DNA of 64,000 bases, taken from contig NZ_AVFK01000006.1 of the NCBI RefSeq assembly GCF_000936425.1, positions 1 through 64,000 of the forward strand. Direction: 5' to 3'. The DNA is from Skermanella aerolata KACC 11604. Its GTDB lineage: Bacteria; Pseudomonadota; Alphaproteobacteria; Azospirillales; Azospirillaceae. Of the stretch, positions 9,462-18,469 are shown in pieces. Each line of letters opens with the position of its first letter. Within the stretch, counting starts at the first letter, position 1. Below the pieces are notes generated by a model. The model searched no databases and had not been told where the DNA came from. It saw nothing but the letters and a program-made list of their open reading frames with translations. The position numbers were made by a program, and so were the translations under genes.

Positions 9462-10810
9462 GGCGCCGTCTCGGCGGTACGGGCAGGCGTTCCGACATCG
9501 CGGCGGACCGGCCCAAGATCGATTTCCACCGGGATCGCCTCGGCCATGATGCGGGCAAGGCGGATGCCTTCGGAGATGCCCCGGTCCTCCGGGTAGTAGT
9601 AGGAGGTATCCGCCACCTGAAGCCCCTCCACCCCGGTCCGGACCGGCGGCAGCCCATCGAGAAATCCGGGGGGACACATCGGCTGGGCATAGCGCAGGCG
9701 GCCGACCTTGGACGCCTTGACGTCGGCATCGGTCAGGTCCGGGTTGATCATCTTCAGGTACGACAGCGACTCGTCCACGAAATCCTGGTCCGGGCGCTCG
9801 AACTTCGGATGGCTCTGGGGCATGTAGTAGGGGATGTAGACGACATGGTCCGACCCCACGTCGCGCAGGTTCGAGAACTCGATGATGCCGGGGATCTCGA
9901 TCCGGTCGTCGTTGATATTGACCCAGAAGTGCGGCGTGACCGCCTTGGCGAGCTTGTGAAGGACGCAGACGACGCCGATGTTCTGCTGGGCACGGTAACC
10001 GGCCATCAGGTCGGGCGGCAGGTCCGGGATCATGCCGGGGACATAGGGAATCGGGACCGTCGAGACGACGTGGTCGAAGCGCTGGAACCCCAGCTTGCTG
10101 GTCACGCCGGAAACCCGGCCGCCTTCCAGCTCGACCCGCTCCGCCGGCGTGCCCAGATGCATCACGCCGCCCATCCGCTTCAGCTCGTCGAACAGGCGCT
10201 GGACCAGCGTTTCCGAGCCGCCGCGGATATAGCCCATTTCCTCCTGGAAGATGCTGCGGCGCGACGTTCCGACGCGCTTGATCCGGGTCCAGATCCAGGC
10301 GGCCGAGATGTTGTCGGTATGCTCGAAGAACTTGAGGTGGAACAGCTTGTGCCAGAGCTTGGTATAGCCTTCCTCGCCGATCCAGCCCTTGATCCATTTA
10401 TCGGCGGGGATGCGGTCCAGCTTCGACCAGTCCGACCGCTTGGTCGAGATGAAGGCATGAAGCCCGTAGCGGAGCTTGGTGATCAGGCTGACATGGGGGA
10501 ACCGCAGCAGCGACAGCGGGTCGCCCCAGGGATGCAGCTTGCCGGAAAAGAAATAGCCCATCGAGGTCGGCCGCCAGACCATGGCGTCGCCCAGCCCCAC
10601 TTCCTCCATCAGGTCGAACAGCGGCTGATCCGCCTTGCAGACGAAATGGTAGAATCGCTCGATGCTCAGCCCGTCGAAGTCGAAATGGGCGGCCATGCCG
10701 CCCGGCTGCCCGTCGGCTTCGAAGACGGTCACCTCGTGACCGGCCTTCAGCAGGAAATACGCCGTGGCGAGGCCCATCGCCCCGGCGCCGATGACGGCTA
10801 CGTTTGCCAT
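9458..10810 (-). CDS. FAD/NAD(P)-dependent oxidoreductase, amine oxidase/protoporphyrinogen oxidase-like
   Basis: This 450-residue flavoprotein opens with a canonical dinucleotide-binding fold: VAVIGAGAMGLATAYFLLKA, then EADGQPGGM. It continues as a NAD(P)-binding Rossmann-like/amine-oxidase domain related to UDP-galactopyranose mutase and protoporphyrinogen oxidase-like enzymes. A GGSETLVQRLFDEL segment and a C-terminal VADTSYYYPEDRGISEGIRLA block, which closes the FAD site, are visible. Homologues are common in polysaccharide loci with GtrA and GT-C proteins. The substrate is unknown; a lipid-linked sugar or a sugar nucleotide is plausible. It sits between an extended SDR and gtrA in one minus-strand operon and overlaps gtrA by four bases. 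Confidence 0.85.
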   Translation of the reverse strand: MANVAVIGAGAMGLATAYFLLKAGHEVTVFEADGQPGGMAAHFDFDGLSIERFYHFVCKADQPLFDLMEEVGLGDAMVWRPTSMGYFFSGKLHPWGDPLSLLRFPHVSLITKLRYGLHAFISTKRSDWSKLDRIPADKWIKGWIGEEGYTKLWHKLFHLKFFEHTDNISAAWIWTRIKRVGTSRRSIFQEEMGYIRGGSETLVQRLFDELKRMGGVMHLGTPAERVELEGGRVSGVTSKLGFQRFDHVVSTVPIPYVPGMIPDLPPDLMAGYRAQQNIGVVCVLHKLAKAVTPHFWVNINDDRIEIPGIIEFSNLRDVGSDHVVYIPYYMPQSHPKFERPDQDFVDESLSYLKMINPDLTDADVKASKVGRLRYAQPMCPPGFLDGLPPVRTGVEGLQVADTSYYYPEDRGISEGIRLARIMAEAIPVEIDLGPVRRDVGTPARTAETAP

Positions 10811-10828
10811 GAATGACGCTCCGGACGA

Positions 10829-11785
10829 TTAAAAATCGAGGACGATGCTCGAGTATTTCGGATGCTTGAACGTCCGCTCGACCGCCTGTGCGAAGGGAGT
10901 CGGAGGCACGCCGAAGATGTCCCACCAGGGAATCAGCTCGAACTCCTCCGGGATCGACAATGCGGCGAGTTGCTTGGTCGTGAAGGGGGGATTGCCGTTG
11001 ACCAGCGAATAGGCCTTCAGCATGAGCCAGAACAGGCCGTAGGGAATGTTGACGATCGGCGCCGACGCTCCGGTCGCCTGCTTGATCATCCGGATGATGT
11101 CGATGTAATCGATCCGCTCGCGCCCGCTGATGTTGTAGATGTCGCCGGCCGGCTGAACCTCCATGCAGCGCATGATGATGCGGGCGAAGTCCTCGACGAA
11201 CAGCGGCTGGCGCAAGTAGCGGCCCGAGCCGGGAATCGGGAAGACCGGGATTTTCTTCATGAAACGCGACAGCCAGCCCAAGTGCTTGCGGTCGAACCAG
11301 CCGAACATCAGCGTCGGGCGCAGGATGCAGTGGGCAAGGCCGCTTTCGACGACCAGCTTTTCCTGAGCCTCCTTGGTTTCGGTATAGAAATCCTCGGCCA
11401 GCGAGTTGACGACGGATGAGCTGATATGGACGAAATACGGAACCTGATGGCGCTGGATCGCGTCGAGGGCGTTCTCCGTGGACGTGACGTTGTTGGCGAC
11501 GTATTCGGCATGGATCTCGCCGCCGATCTGGGCCTGGAGCATCACGCAGACCTTCGCTCCGGCCAGGGCATCCTGCCATGGACCGGGGGCGGCCATGTCG
11601 GCCTCGATCACGGTGTCGACCGTACCCAGCTTCCGCAGGATACCGGCATTGACCGGATGCTTGTCGATGCCGACGATGTTGCGGTATCCCGCCTCACGCA
11701 GCAGAAGCGCCAGGTTCTGCCCGACTAGGCCGGCGGCGCCGAACAGGACTATCTTGTCGTCAGGTGCCAGACGGGTTGTGGACAT
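10829..11785 (-). CDS. NAD-dependent epimerase/dehydratase (extended SDR)
   Basis: A 318-residue extended short-chain dehydrogenase. The nucleotide-binding motif is LFGAAGLVGQNLALLLREAG (near residue 14), followed by VGIDKHP, whose Asp suggests NAD preference. The serine of the catalytic triad lies in VHISSSVVNS and the YxxxK pair in FYTETKEAQEK. The C-terminal substrate domain contains GRERIDYIDIIRMI. It probably epimerises, dehydrates or oxidises a nucleotide- or lipid-linked sugar in the same pathway as the flanking genes. It is 18 bases upstream of the flavoprotein gene and about 70 bases downstream of the DprE2-like gene, all on the minus strand. Confidence 0.85.
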   Translation of the reverse strand: MSTTRLAPDDKIVLFGAAGLVGQNLALLLREAGYRNIVGIDKHPVNAGILRKLGTVDTVIEADMAAPGPWQDALAGAKVCVMLQAQIGGEIHAEYVANNVTSTENALDAIQRHQVPYFVHISSSVVNSLAEDFYTETKEAQEKLVVESGLAHCILRPTLMFGWFDRKHLGWLSRFMKKIPVFPIPGSGRYLRQPLFVEDFARIIMRCMEVQPAGDIYNISGRERIDYIDIIRMIKQATGASAPIVNIPYGLFWLMLKAYSLVNGNPPFTTKQLAALSIPEEFELIPWWDIFGVPPTPFAQAVERTFKHPKYSSIVLDF

Positions 11786-11853
11786 CCGATCCTCGTAAAA
11801 CTTAAACTTCTATTCCGACAGGAAAAATCGCGCAGATTGTGCAGTTGATATGG

Positions 11854-12591
11854 TTAAAGTTTTGTTTTGTAGAAAATGGCTCGTGGCACGGACTTGATTA
11901 CGAGCATAATCAAACGCCAGAAGCCCGGTGTGTATGTGACCGGACGACGCTTTTCGATCGCTCGCCTGATGTCGCCCGCGACCTTGTCCGGCTTGGCCCA
12001 CAGCGGCCCCTTCGGGAACGACGCGGTCATGGGAGTATCGACGAAACCGGGCTTGATGGTGACGACCGCGACACCCCTGGGCGCCAGCCTGTGGCGAAGC
12101 CCTTCCAGCAGGATGTCCAGCCCGCCCTTGGCGGCGCCATAGACGTAGTTGCTCTGGCGTCCCCGGTCGCCGGCGACCGAACCGATCGCGGCGATGACGG
12201 CGCCCCTGCGGTCTTCCATCCGCTGGGCAAGGCCGGTCAGCAGCAGCGCCGGCGCCATGAAGTTGGTGCGAAGTTCCGCCTGCGCCGCCGCAACGTCCCT
12301 CTTGCAGCGCTCCTGGTCGCCAAGGGTGCCGAAGGCGACCAGGGCGACGGCGATATCGCCCAGGCGCCGGGCACAATCGTCCAGCATGGACGCATGGTTG
12401 GCAGTGTCGTCGAAGTCGAGCAGGAACGTGAATACTTCGGCGGCCCCGCGCACGCGCAGGTCGGCTGCCACGCGTTCCAGTTGGTCGGCGCGGCGCGCGA
12501 CCAGATATAGGCGGCAACCCTCCGCGGCGAAGAGCCGCGCAACCTGTTCGGCGATGGCCGATGTCGCGCCGAATATGGCGACGTTCTTCAT
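11854..12591 (-). CDS. SDR oxidoreductase, DprE2-like (decaprenylphospho-2-keto-ribose reductase type)
   Basis: A 245-residue classical SDR starting MKNVAIFGATSAIAEQVARL, with the TGxxxGxG-type motif as GATSAIAE, IGSVAGDRG carrying the catalytic serine region, and YVYGAAKGGLD supplying the YxxxK pair. The C-terminal end (PGFWRLIMLVIKSVPRAIFY) is hydrophobic and basic, fitting membrane association. Adjacent to a DprE1-like oxidase, it would reduce the 2-keto intermediate to complete ribose-to-arabinose epimerisation on a polyprenyl phosphate. The ATG at 12591 overlaps the TGA of the DprE1-like gene (ATGA), a translational-coupling arrangement also seen for the mycobacterial pair, where the genes are adjacent. 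Upstream in-frame extension overlaps the oxidase gene and is rejected. Confidence 0.85.
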   Translation of the reverse strand: MKNVAIFGATSAIAEQVARLFAAEGCRLYLVARRADQLERVAADLRVRGAAEVFTFLLDFDDTANHASMLDDCARRLGDIAVALVAFGTLGDQERCKRDVAAAQAELRTNFMAPALLLTGLAQRMEDRRGAVIAAIGSVAGDRGRQSNYVYGAAKGGLDILLEGLRHRLAPRGVAVVTIKPGFVDTPMTASFPKGPLWAKPDKVAGDIRRAIEKRRPVTYTPGFWRLIMLVIKSVPRAIFYKTKL

Positions 12592-13994
12592 GTCGGGGAC
12601 TCGTCTTGATGATCGGCGTGGCCGCCGGTAACGCGGCGCCAGAAGCTGGAGGAGAATGCCGGATCGGCATGCGCCGCCAGATCCCGCCATTGCGGATAGG
12701 ACGCCTGGAACCGGGCAGCGCTGACGCGGCCGTCCTTTGCCGGGTAGACCCGTCCGCCAGCCCGGGCAGTCACCTCGTCCAGCCGCTCCAGCAGGTCCAG
12801 CGTGGGATTTCCGCGGTTGGGGAAGTCCAGCGCCAGCGTGGTGCCGGCAACCGGAAAGCTGAGCAGGCCCGGATTGCGGCGCTCGCCGAAGGTCTTCAGG
12901 ACGGCGAGGAACGATCCCTGCCCCGCTTCGGCGATCAGCCCGAGTTGGTCGCGGGTCGTCTGATAGGCGTCTTGATCGGGCACGGCGGACTGGTACTGCA
13001 AGAACCCGGCATTGCCGTAGAGGCGGTTCCAGTCGTTGATGGCGTCGAGCGGATAGAAGACGGGGTCGAAATCCACCAGCCTCCGCACGACCTTGCGACC
13101 GGCGAGTTTCCGATGGTAGACGGCGTTGAAGGCCTTGACGAAGGTGTTGTTCAGCATGCCGTCGGGCGCGCTGACCGGCACGCCCAGCCGGCCCTTGGCC
13201 GAACCTGTCTTGCCCGAATCGGCGCCGGCCGGCCTGCTCCGGACCGGTCCCGTCCCTGCCGGCGCATGCCGCGCACGGGTGTAGATGCCGCGCCCGAGCG
13301 CCGTGCCGAACGCCAGGCAGTCGATCCAGGCCGCCGTATATTCCCACTCGGCCAGACTATCCTCGGACAGCCGGTAGAACTCGTCCAGGCTGTCGACGCG
13401 GATGTCCTCGACTTCCAGGATCAGGCTGGAGACCAGCCTCAACTGAAGCCGGACATCCAGGATGACGCCGGTCAGGCCCAGGCCGCCGATCGTCGCCCGA
13501 AACAGCGGCTCGTTCTCGCCCGGACCGCAGGTCATGACGGAACCGTCCGACCGCGCCAGCCGGAACGACAGGACGTGTTCTCCGAAGGTGCCGGCGCCGT
13601 GATGGTTCTTGCCGTGGACGTCGTTGGCGATGGCGCCGCCGACCGTGACGAACTTGGTGCCCGGCGATACCGGGAGGAACCAGAGGGCGTCCGGTTCGGC
13701 CCGCCGCGAGATCACCCCCAGGATCGTCGCGAGCGAGACCCCGGCCTCGCAGGTCAGCACGCCGGTATCCCGGTCGAAGTCCAGGAACCGGTCGAGCCCC
13801 CGCATGTCGATCAGCGCACCGCCGTCGTTCAGGCAGGAGTCGCCGTACGACCTGCCCATCCCGTACGCCAGCATCGGATGCGGCAGCGCTCCGCCGAGCA
13901 GGCCGGGCATGTCCTGATCACGGGACGGCCGCACCGCTTCGTGGCCGAATCGGTGGAAGCGGCCCCAGGACAGATAGCTGCGCGTCATGGCCAC
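12588..13994 (-). CDS. FAD-binding oxidoreductase, DprE1-like (polyprenylphospho-ribose 2-epimerase subunit)
   Basis: A 468-residue FAD-binding type 4 protein. GMGRSYGD (45-52) and GGAIANDVHGKNHH (119-132) match the FAD-site motifs of mycobacterial DprE1, and the lysine of YPAKDGR corresponds to its catalytic Lys418. The enzyme family oxidises the 2-hydroxyl of polyprenylphosphoryl-ribose to a ketone. At the position aligned with DprE1 Cys387 (in NICVDFP, from memory) this protein has TLALDFP, that is Ala (codon 12831-12833). It is translationally coupled to the DprE2-like SDR and separated by four bases from the UbiA-HAD gene. Together these indicate arabinosyl donor synthesis. Assignment to arabinose is by family knowledge, not directly shown. 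Confidence 0.85.
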   Translation of the reverse strand: MAMTRSYLSWGRFHRFGHEAVRPSRDQDMPGLLGGALPHPMLAYGMGRSYGDSCLNDGGALIDMRGLDRFLDFDRDTGVLTCEAGVSLATILGVISRRAEPDALWFLPVSPGTKFVTVGGAIANDVHGKNHHGAGTFGEHVLSFRLARSDGSVMTCGPGENEPLFRATIGGLGLTGVILDVRLQLRLVSSLILEVEDIRVDSLDEFYRLSEDSLAEWEYTAAWIDCLAFGTALGRGIYTRARHAPAGTGPVRSRPAGADSGKTGSAKGRLGVPVSAPDGMLNNTFVKAFNAVYHRKLAGRKVVRRLVDFDPVFYPLDAINDWNRLYGNAGFLQYQSAVPDQDAYQTTRDQLGLIAEAGQGSFLAVLKTFGERRNPGLLSFPVAGTTLALDFPNRGNPTLDLLERLDEVTARAGGRVYPAKDGRVSAARFQASYPQWRDLAAHADPAFSSSFWRRVTGGHADHQDESPT

Positions 13995-13998
13995 GGTC

Positions 13999-15483
13999 TC
14001 ACCACGCCATCGCGAGGGAGGCCCCGACCAGCAGGCCCAGGGCCAGCGAGGTCCTGTCCTTGAGGGCGAAGACGATGGGGTCGTCGTGCATCTCGCCGCG
14101 CGTGGTCAGCAGCCACACCCGCATGATCCAGTAGAAGATCGCGACGCAGACGGGCCACAGCCATACCGGGTTCGAATACACGAGCCGGCTGAAATGGCTG
14201 TCGACCAGGAAAAGCACCAGGATGACGAGCGCCGCGATGCTGCTGGAAATCCCGAGCACCAGGGTCATCGGCATGTCGGAAACCAGGTACCCGCGGGCTT
14301 TCCCTCCGCCGCCGGCTTCACAGGCGACGACATGAAGCTCGCTGTACCGCTTGACCAGCGCCAGGCTGAAGAAGAAGGCGAAGGAGAAGATCAGGAGCCA
14401 GTATGACGGCGGCTGGGCCAGCAGCAGGGAGCCCGCGAGGATCCGCGACGTGAACAGCCCGCCGAGCACGATGACGTCCAGGATGGCGATACGCTTCAGG
14501 ACGAAGGAGTAGGCCAGGCTGACGCCGAGATAGCAGACCGCGACAGCGAGGAACGAGGCGGGCAGCAGGGCGCCGAGCAGGGCGACCGCGAGCCCGCAGG
14601 CCGGGATCGCGGCGAGTCCGGACTTGATCGGCAGCCTGCCCGATGCGAAGGGCCGGCGGCGCTTGCTCCGGTGCTGGCGGTCCGCCTGGATATCCAGCAG
14701 GTCGTTGACGACGTAGGTGCCGGACGCCAGGATCGAAAGAAGCAGCGCGCCGAGCAGCACGTTGGGGAATTCGGCGAAGTCGGCAAGCGGGCCGGCCAGG
14801 AAGAAGGGTACGAACACCAGCAGGTTCTTGGACCACTGATGGACCCGCAGGGCGCGTGCCCAGACTCGCGGCGAGTGGCCGCCGCGCGGGAACGACGCCT
14901 CGACCGTGGTCAGCCGTGCGGCCTTGCCAGCCAGCTCCCGGCTGCCGGCCACGATGGCCCCCCTGGCCTCCCGCCAGATCGGCAGGTCGACCTCGGTATC
15001 GCCCGCATAGATGAAGTCGCCGCCCACATGCTTCCTGATCGACGCGAGCTTACGCGCGCCGCTCAGGTTGGTGATGCCGTCGCTGGCGTAAACCGCTTCG
15101 AAGAAGTCGAAGCGCTGGGCTATCTGCCGCGCCAGCCTTCCATCGGCCGCCGTGAAAAGATACAGCCGGTGACCATGCTCCCTGCGCTGCCGCAGATAAT
15201 CGACGAGCGGTTCGTTGACCGGCATGCGATTCATGTCCAGAACCACATGCCGCGCGATCTCGGCCTTCAGATGGGCCTTGCCCTTCAGCAACCAGATAGG
15301 GATAAGGAAAAGATAGAAAAACCGCTGCCTGACCAACTGAAGAAACGACTCGAACAGCAGATCAGTCCGAATCAACGTACCATCCAGATCGACACAGATA
15401 GGGACCAATAAATCGCTCTCATGAACTCGCTCACTTTTCGAAGGAAACTCCTTCACATCAGGCAAGTTCTTTAGCTCGATCAT
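13999..15483 (-). CDS. HAD phosphatase-UbiA prenyltransferase fusion (DPPR synthase-like, NoeC-like)
   Basis: A 494-residue fusion protein. Residues 25-200 form a HAD phosphatase: VDLDGTLIRTD (31-41, nucleophile Asp), LYLFTAADGRLA (motif II) and GDTEVDLPIW (161-170). Residues 205-494 form a UbiA-type membrane transferase with eight or nine spans and the Asp motif NDLLDIQADRQ (260-270) followed by RRRPFASGRL. The UbiA half matches enzymes that transfer phosphoribose from PRPP to polyprenyl phosphate, as in mycobacterial Rv3806c and rhizobial NoeC, the latter linked to D-arabinosylation of Nod factors. The HAD half would then remove the 5-phosphate. It is the first gene of the minus-strand operon, with the DprE1-like gene four bases away, and diverges from the rhamnose operon. 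Confidence 0.88.
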   Translation of the reverse strand: MIELKNLPDVKEFPSKSERVHESDLLVPICVDLDGTLIRTDLLFESFLQLVRQRFFYLFLIPIWLLKGKAHLKAEIARHVVLDMNRMPVNEPLVDYLRQRREHGHRLYLFTAADGRLARQIAQRFDFFEAVYASDGITNLSGARKLASIRKHVGGDFIYAGDTEVDLPIWREARGAIVAGSRELAGKAARLTTVEASFPRGGHSPRVWARALRVHQWSKNLLVFVPFFLAGPLADFAEFPNVLLGALLLSILASGTYVVNDLLDIQADRQHRSKRRRPFASGRLPIKSGLAAIPACGLAVALLGALLPASFLAVAVCYLGVSLAYSFVLKRIAILDVIVLGGLFTSRILAGSLLLAQPPSYWLLIFSFAFFFSLALVKRYSELHVVACEAGGGGKARGYLVSDMPMTLVLGISSSIAALVILVLFLVDSHFSRLVYSNPVWLWPVCVAIFYWIMRVWLLTTRGEMHDDPIVFALKDRTSLALGLLVGASLAMAW

Positions 15484-15811
15484 CTGGATAGCCTTTAATT
15501 ATTACCTGAAATTCACATATTTATATATTTTAAGGTTTTTGTATTCGATGTTCAGATAGGCGACAGCCACCCATGGGGCGGCACATCGCCATATTCCGTT
15601 GGTAATATGCGCGACGTGTTTATAAAGCATTAAGCCGAATTGCGTCGAGCTTCTCAAGCCACACCGCCGCACCGGACGACCATGCGGCCCAAAGCTGCCC
15701 GAAGCTGAGTTAACGGATCCCTCACACTTTATGACTAATCATTTCGGATGAGTGTCGGCTGCGCCCCAGATCCGGCAAGTCCAGATCAATATCCCTCATG
15801 AACAGACGACC
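15484..15811. promoter_or_regulatory. Divergent promoter region between UbiA-HAD and rfbC operons
   Basis: About 330 bases lie between two divergent operon starts. The half nearest the UbiA-HAD gene is very AT-rich (a TTCACATATTTATATATTTT run near 15510-15530), in contrast to the GC-rich flanks, and is a good candidate for promoters and for AT-preferring regulators. I cannot place -35/-10 boxes with confidence. In-frame codons upstream of the chosen rfbC start (15752-15811) look noncoding. Confidence 0.45.
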
Positions 15812-16375
15812 ATGCAGATCCAAGCACTCGCCATAGCCGACGTAAAGATCATCACCCCCAGGAAATTCGGAGACGAGCGCGGGTATTTCTCCGAAACGTA
15901 TAATAAACAGGCTCTTGCCGAAGCCGGTATCGAAGAAACCTTCGTTCAGGACAACCAGTCCCTGTCCGCCACGCGCGGTACGGTACGCGGCCTTCATTTT
16001 CAGATCCCGCCCGTCGCCCAGGCCAAGCTGGTCCGGGTCCTGCGCGGCAGCATCCTGGATGTCGCCGTGGACCTGCGCCGGGACCAGCCGACCTACGGCA
16101 CCTATGTCTCGGCGGTGATCAGTGCGCGGGACGGCAACCAGATCCTCGTACCGGTCGGCTTCGCCCACGGCTTCTGCACCCTGGAGCCGGACACGGAGGT
16201 CTTCTACAAGGTGTCCGCCCCGTATTCCCCGGCGCACGACCGCGGTCTCTCCTGGATCGACAAGGATATCGCCATCGACTGGCCGGTGGATCCGGCCGAC
16301 GCGGTGCTGTCGGCCAAAGACCTTGCGCTCCCTTGCCTGGCTGACCTGCCGGATTGCTTCACTCTCCGGCGGTGA
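15812..16375 (+). CDS. rfbC: dTDP-4-dehydrorhamnose 3,5-epimerase
   Basis: Third enzyme of dTDP-L-rhamnose synthesis, a cytoplasmic cupin of 187 residues. It converts dTDP-4-keto-6-deoxyglucose to dTDP-4-keto-rhamnose. Family motifs are clear: [16 protein letters not shown] near the start, [19 protein letters not shown] with the catalytic His, [29 protein letters not shown], and YKVSAPYSP with the catalytic Tyr, then [11 protein letters not shown] chose the ATG at 15812 because homologues begin within a few residues of this point; an upstream in-frame start at 15752 would add 20 residues without family similarity. It is the first gene of an rfbC-B-D-A operon. Confidence 0.95.
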   Translation: MQIQALAIADVKIITPRKFGDERGYFSETYNKQALAEAGIEETFVQDNQSLSATRGTVRGLHFQIPPVAQAKLVRVLRGSILDVAVDLRRDQPTYGTYVSAVISARDGNQILVPVGFAHGFCTLEPDTEVFYKVSAPYSPAHDRGLSWIDKDIAIDWPVDPADAVLSAKDLALPCLADLPDCFTLRR

Positions 16376-16451
16376 TCGCGGGGCGGCACTCTTGCCCTTC
16401 CTGCCACCGGACGCCCCACGGATTTCCGCCCCGATTAATGGATATCGAGCG

Positions 16452-17540
16452 ATGAAGATCATCATCACCGGTGCCGCCGGTTTCATCGGATCGGCGGTTT
16501 GCCGGTACGTGCTCAACAACACCGGCGCATCGATCGTCTGCCTGGACAAGATGACCTACGCGGCCCACCCCGATACGCTCCGCGGCATCGTGGACGGCGA
16601 CCGGGCGGTGTTCGAACATGTCGACATCTGCAACCGGGCCGAACTGGACCGCGTCTTCGCGACGCATGAGCCGGACGCCGTGATGCACCTGGCGGCGGAA
16701 AGCCATGTCGACCGCTCGATCGAGGGAGCCGGCGTCTTCATCGAGACCAACGTCGTCGGCACCTATCACCTGCTGGAAGCCACCCGCAAGTACTGGTCCG
16801 CCCTGCCGGACTGGCGCCAGGGGGCGTTCCGCTTCCATCACGTTTCCACCGACGAGGTCTACGGCTCGCTGGGCTCCACCGGCCTGTTCACGGAAGAGAC
16901 GGCCTATGCGCCCAACTCGCCCTATTCGGCGAGCAAGGCCTCGGCCGACCATCTGGTCCGGGCATGGCACCATACCCATGGCCTGCCGGTCGTCGTCAGC
17001 AACTGCTCCAACAACTACGGGCCGTTCCATTTCCCCGAGAAGCTGATCCCGCTGATCATCATCAACGCGCTGGAAGGCAAGCCGCTGCCGGTCTACGGCA
17101 ATGGGGAGAACGTGCGCGACTGGCTGTTCGTCGAGGACCACGCCTCGGCGCTGTGGCGGATCGTCACCGCCGGCAAGGTCGGCGAAAAGTACAATGTCGG
17201 TGGCAACGCCGAGCGCAGCAATCTTCAAGTCGTCCACGCCATCTGCGACGCGCTGGACGAGATGCTGCCGGTGGCGAAGCCGCGCCGCGAACTGATCGCC
17301 TATGTGACGGATCGTCCGGGCCACGACCTGCGCTACGCCATCGACGCCTCCAAGATCAGGCGCGAGTTGGGCTGGGAGCCTCAGGTCACGTTCGAAACAG
17401 GCCTGCGCCGGACCATCGAGTGGTTCCTGGGCAACCAGGCCTGGTGGCAGCCGCTCCGCGCCGGCGTCTACGACGGCCAGCGTCTGGGCCTGGGGGCGGC
17501 ACCGCAGCCGCTCCGCCGGCTGGAGGCCGTGGCATCGTGA
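16452..17540 (+). CDS. rfbB: dTDP-glucose 4,6-dehydratase
   Basis: Second enzyme of the rhamnose pathway: NAD-dependent dehydration of dTDP-glucose. The protein has 362 residues, the usual length. It starts [20 protein letters not shown] (NAD fold) and contains [25 protein letters not shown] with the catalytic Thr-Asp-Glu, and [14 protein letters not shown] with the YxxxK pair. [28 protein letters not shown] and [17 protein letters not shown] are signature blocks of RfbB. The ATG at 16452 is preceded by GAGCG and fits the family N-terminus. Its stop overlaps the GTG start of rfbD. Confidence 0.96.
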   Translation: MKIIITGAAGFIGSAVCRYVLNNTGASIVCLDKMTYAAHPDTLRGIVDGDRAVFEHVDICNRAELDRVFATHEPDAVMHLAAESHVDRSIEGAGVFIETNVVGTYHLLEATRKYWSALPDWRQGAFRFHHVSTDEVYGSLGSTGLFTEETAYAPNSPYSASKASADHLVRAWHHTHGLPVVVSNCSNNYGPFHFPEKLIPLIIINALEGKPLPVYGNGENVRDWLFVEDHASALWRIVTAGKVGEKYNVGGNAERSNLQVVHAICDALDEMLPVAKPRRELIAYVTDRPGHDLRYAIDASKIRRELGWEPQVTFETGLRRTIEWFLGNQAWWQPLRAGVYDGQRLGLGAAPQPLRRLEAVAS

Positions 17541-18469
17541 GCGAGGGGAGCCAGGCGAGCACGCGGACCATCCTGGTGTTCGGCAGCCAGGGTCAGGTAG
17601 CGACGAGCCTGCGCGAAGCGATCCTGCCCGCAGGCTGGACCGTCCGCACCGCCGGCCGTGCCGAGGGCGACATAGCCGTCCGGCGTGACGTGGACAGGAT
17701 CGTCGCGGCAAGCGGCGCCGCCGTCGTGATCAACGCCGCGGCCTATACAGCCGTGGACCGGGCGGAGAGCGAGCCGGAAGCGGCCATCGCGGTCAACCGC
17801 GACGGAGCGTCCCACGTCGCCGAGGCCTGTGCCCATGCCGGCGCACCGCTGATCCACCTGTCCACCGACTATGTGTTCGACGGGCGTGCGGTCGGCCACG
17901 CCTACCGCGAGGACGATCCGATCGCCCCGGTCAGCGTCTACGGCGCCAGCAAGGCGGAAGGCGATCAGGCGGTGCGGGACGCCGCACCACGCCATGCCAT
18001 CGTCAGAACCGCCTGGGTCTACAGCCCGCACGGCCAGAACTTCGTCAAGACCATGCTCCGCCTGGGCCGGGAGCGGCCGGAGCTGGGCATCGTTGCCGAC
18101 CAGCACGGCTGCCCCACCGCCGCCGCCGACATCGCCGGCGCGCTGGTCGCCATGGCCGTGCGCATGGTGGAACCCGGCGCCGGCAGCGACCTGTACGGAA
18201 CCTTCCATTTCAGCGGCACGGGACCGACCACATGGTACGGTTTCGCCCAGGAGATCTTCAGGCTCGCCGCCCGCCATGGACATCCGGCACCGCTCCTGCG
18301 GCCGATCGCCACCACCGACTATCCGACGCCGGCCGCACGCCCCGCGAATTCGGTGCTGGACTGCGGGCGCCTGCACGCGGTCTACGGCATCGCCGCCCCG
18401 GCTTGGCAGGACAGTCTCGCACCCTGTGTCGCGCGGCTTTGTGAAACCTTAGTGGAGCCAGTGACATGA
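17537..18469 (+). CDS. rfbD: dTDP-4-dehydrorhamnose reductase
   Basis: Last enzyme of dTDP-L-rhamnose synthesis; it reduces the 4-keto group with NAD(P)H. The protein has 310 residues. The Rossmann motif [17 protein letters not shown] lies near residue 12, [17 protein letters not shown] follows, then [10 protein letters not shown] and [12 protein letters not shown] with the YxxxK pair, and [19 protein letters not shown]. The start is GTG at 17537, overlapping the rfbB stop as GTGA; the gene in turn overlaps rfbA as ATGA, so the operon is translationally coupled. Confidence 0.95.
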   Translation: MSEGSQASTRTILVFGSQGQVATSLREAILPAGWTVRTAGRAEGDIAVRRDVDRIVAASGAAVVINAAAYTAVDRAESEPEAAIAVNRDGASHVAEACAHAGAPLIHLSTDYVFDGRAVGHAYREDDPIAPVSVYGASKAEGDQAVRDAAPRHAIVRTAWVYSPHGQNFVKTMLRLGRERPELGIVADQHGCPTAAADIAGALVAMAVRMVEPGAGSDLYGTFHFSGTGPTTWYGFAQEIFRLAARHGHPAPLLRPIATTDYPTPAARPANSVLDCGRLHAVYGIAAPAWQDSLAPCVARLCETLVEPVT

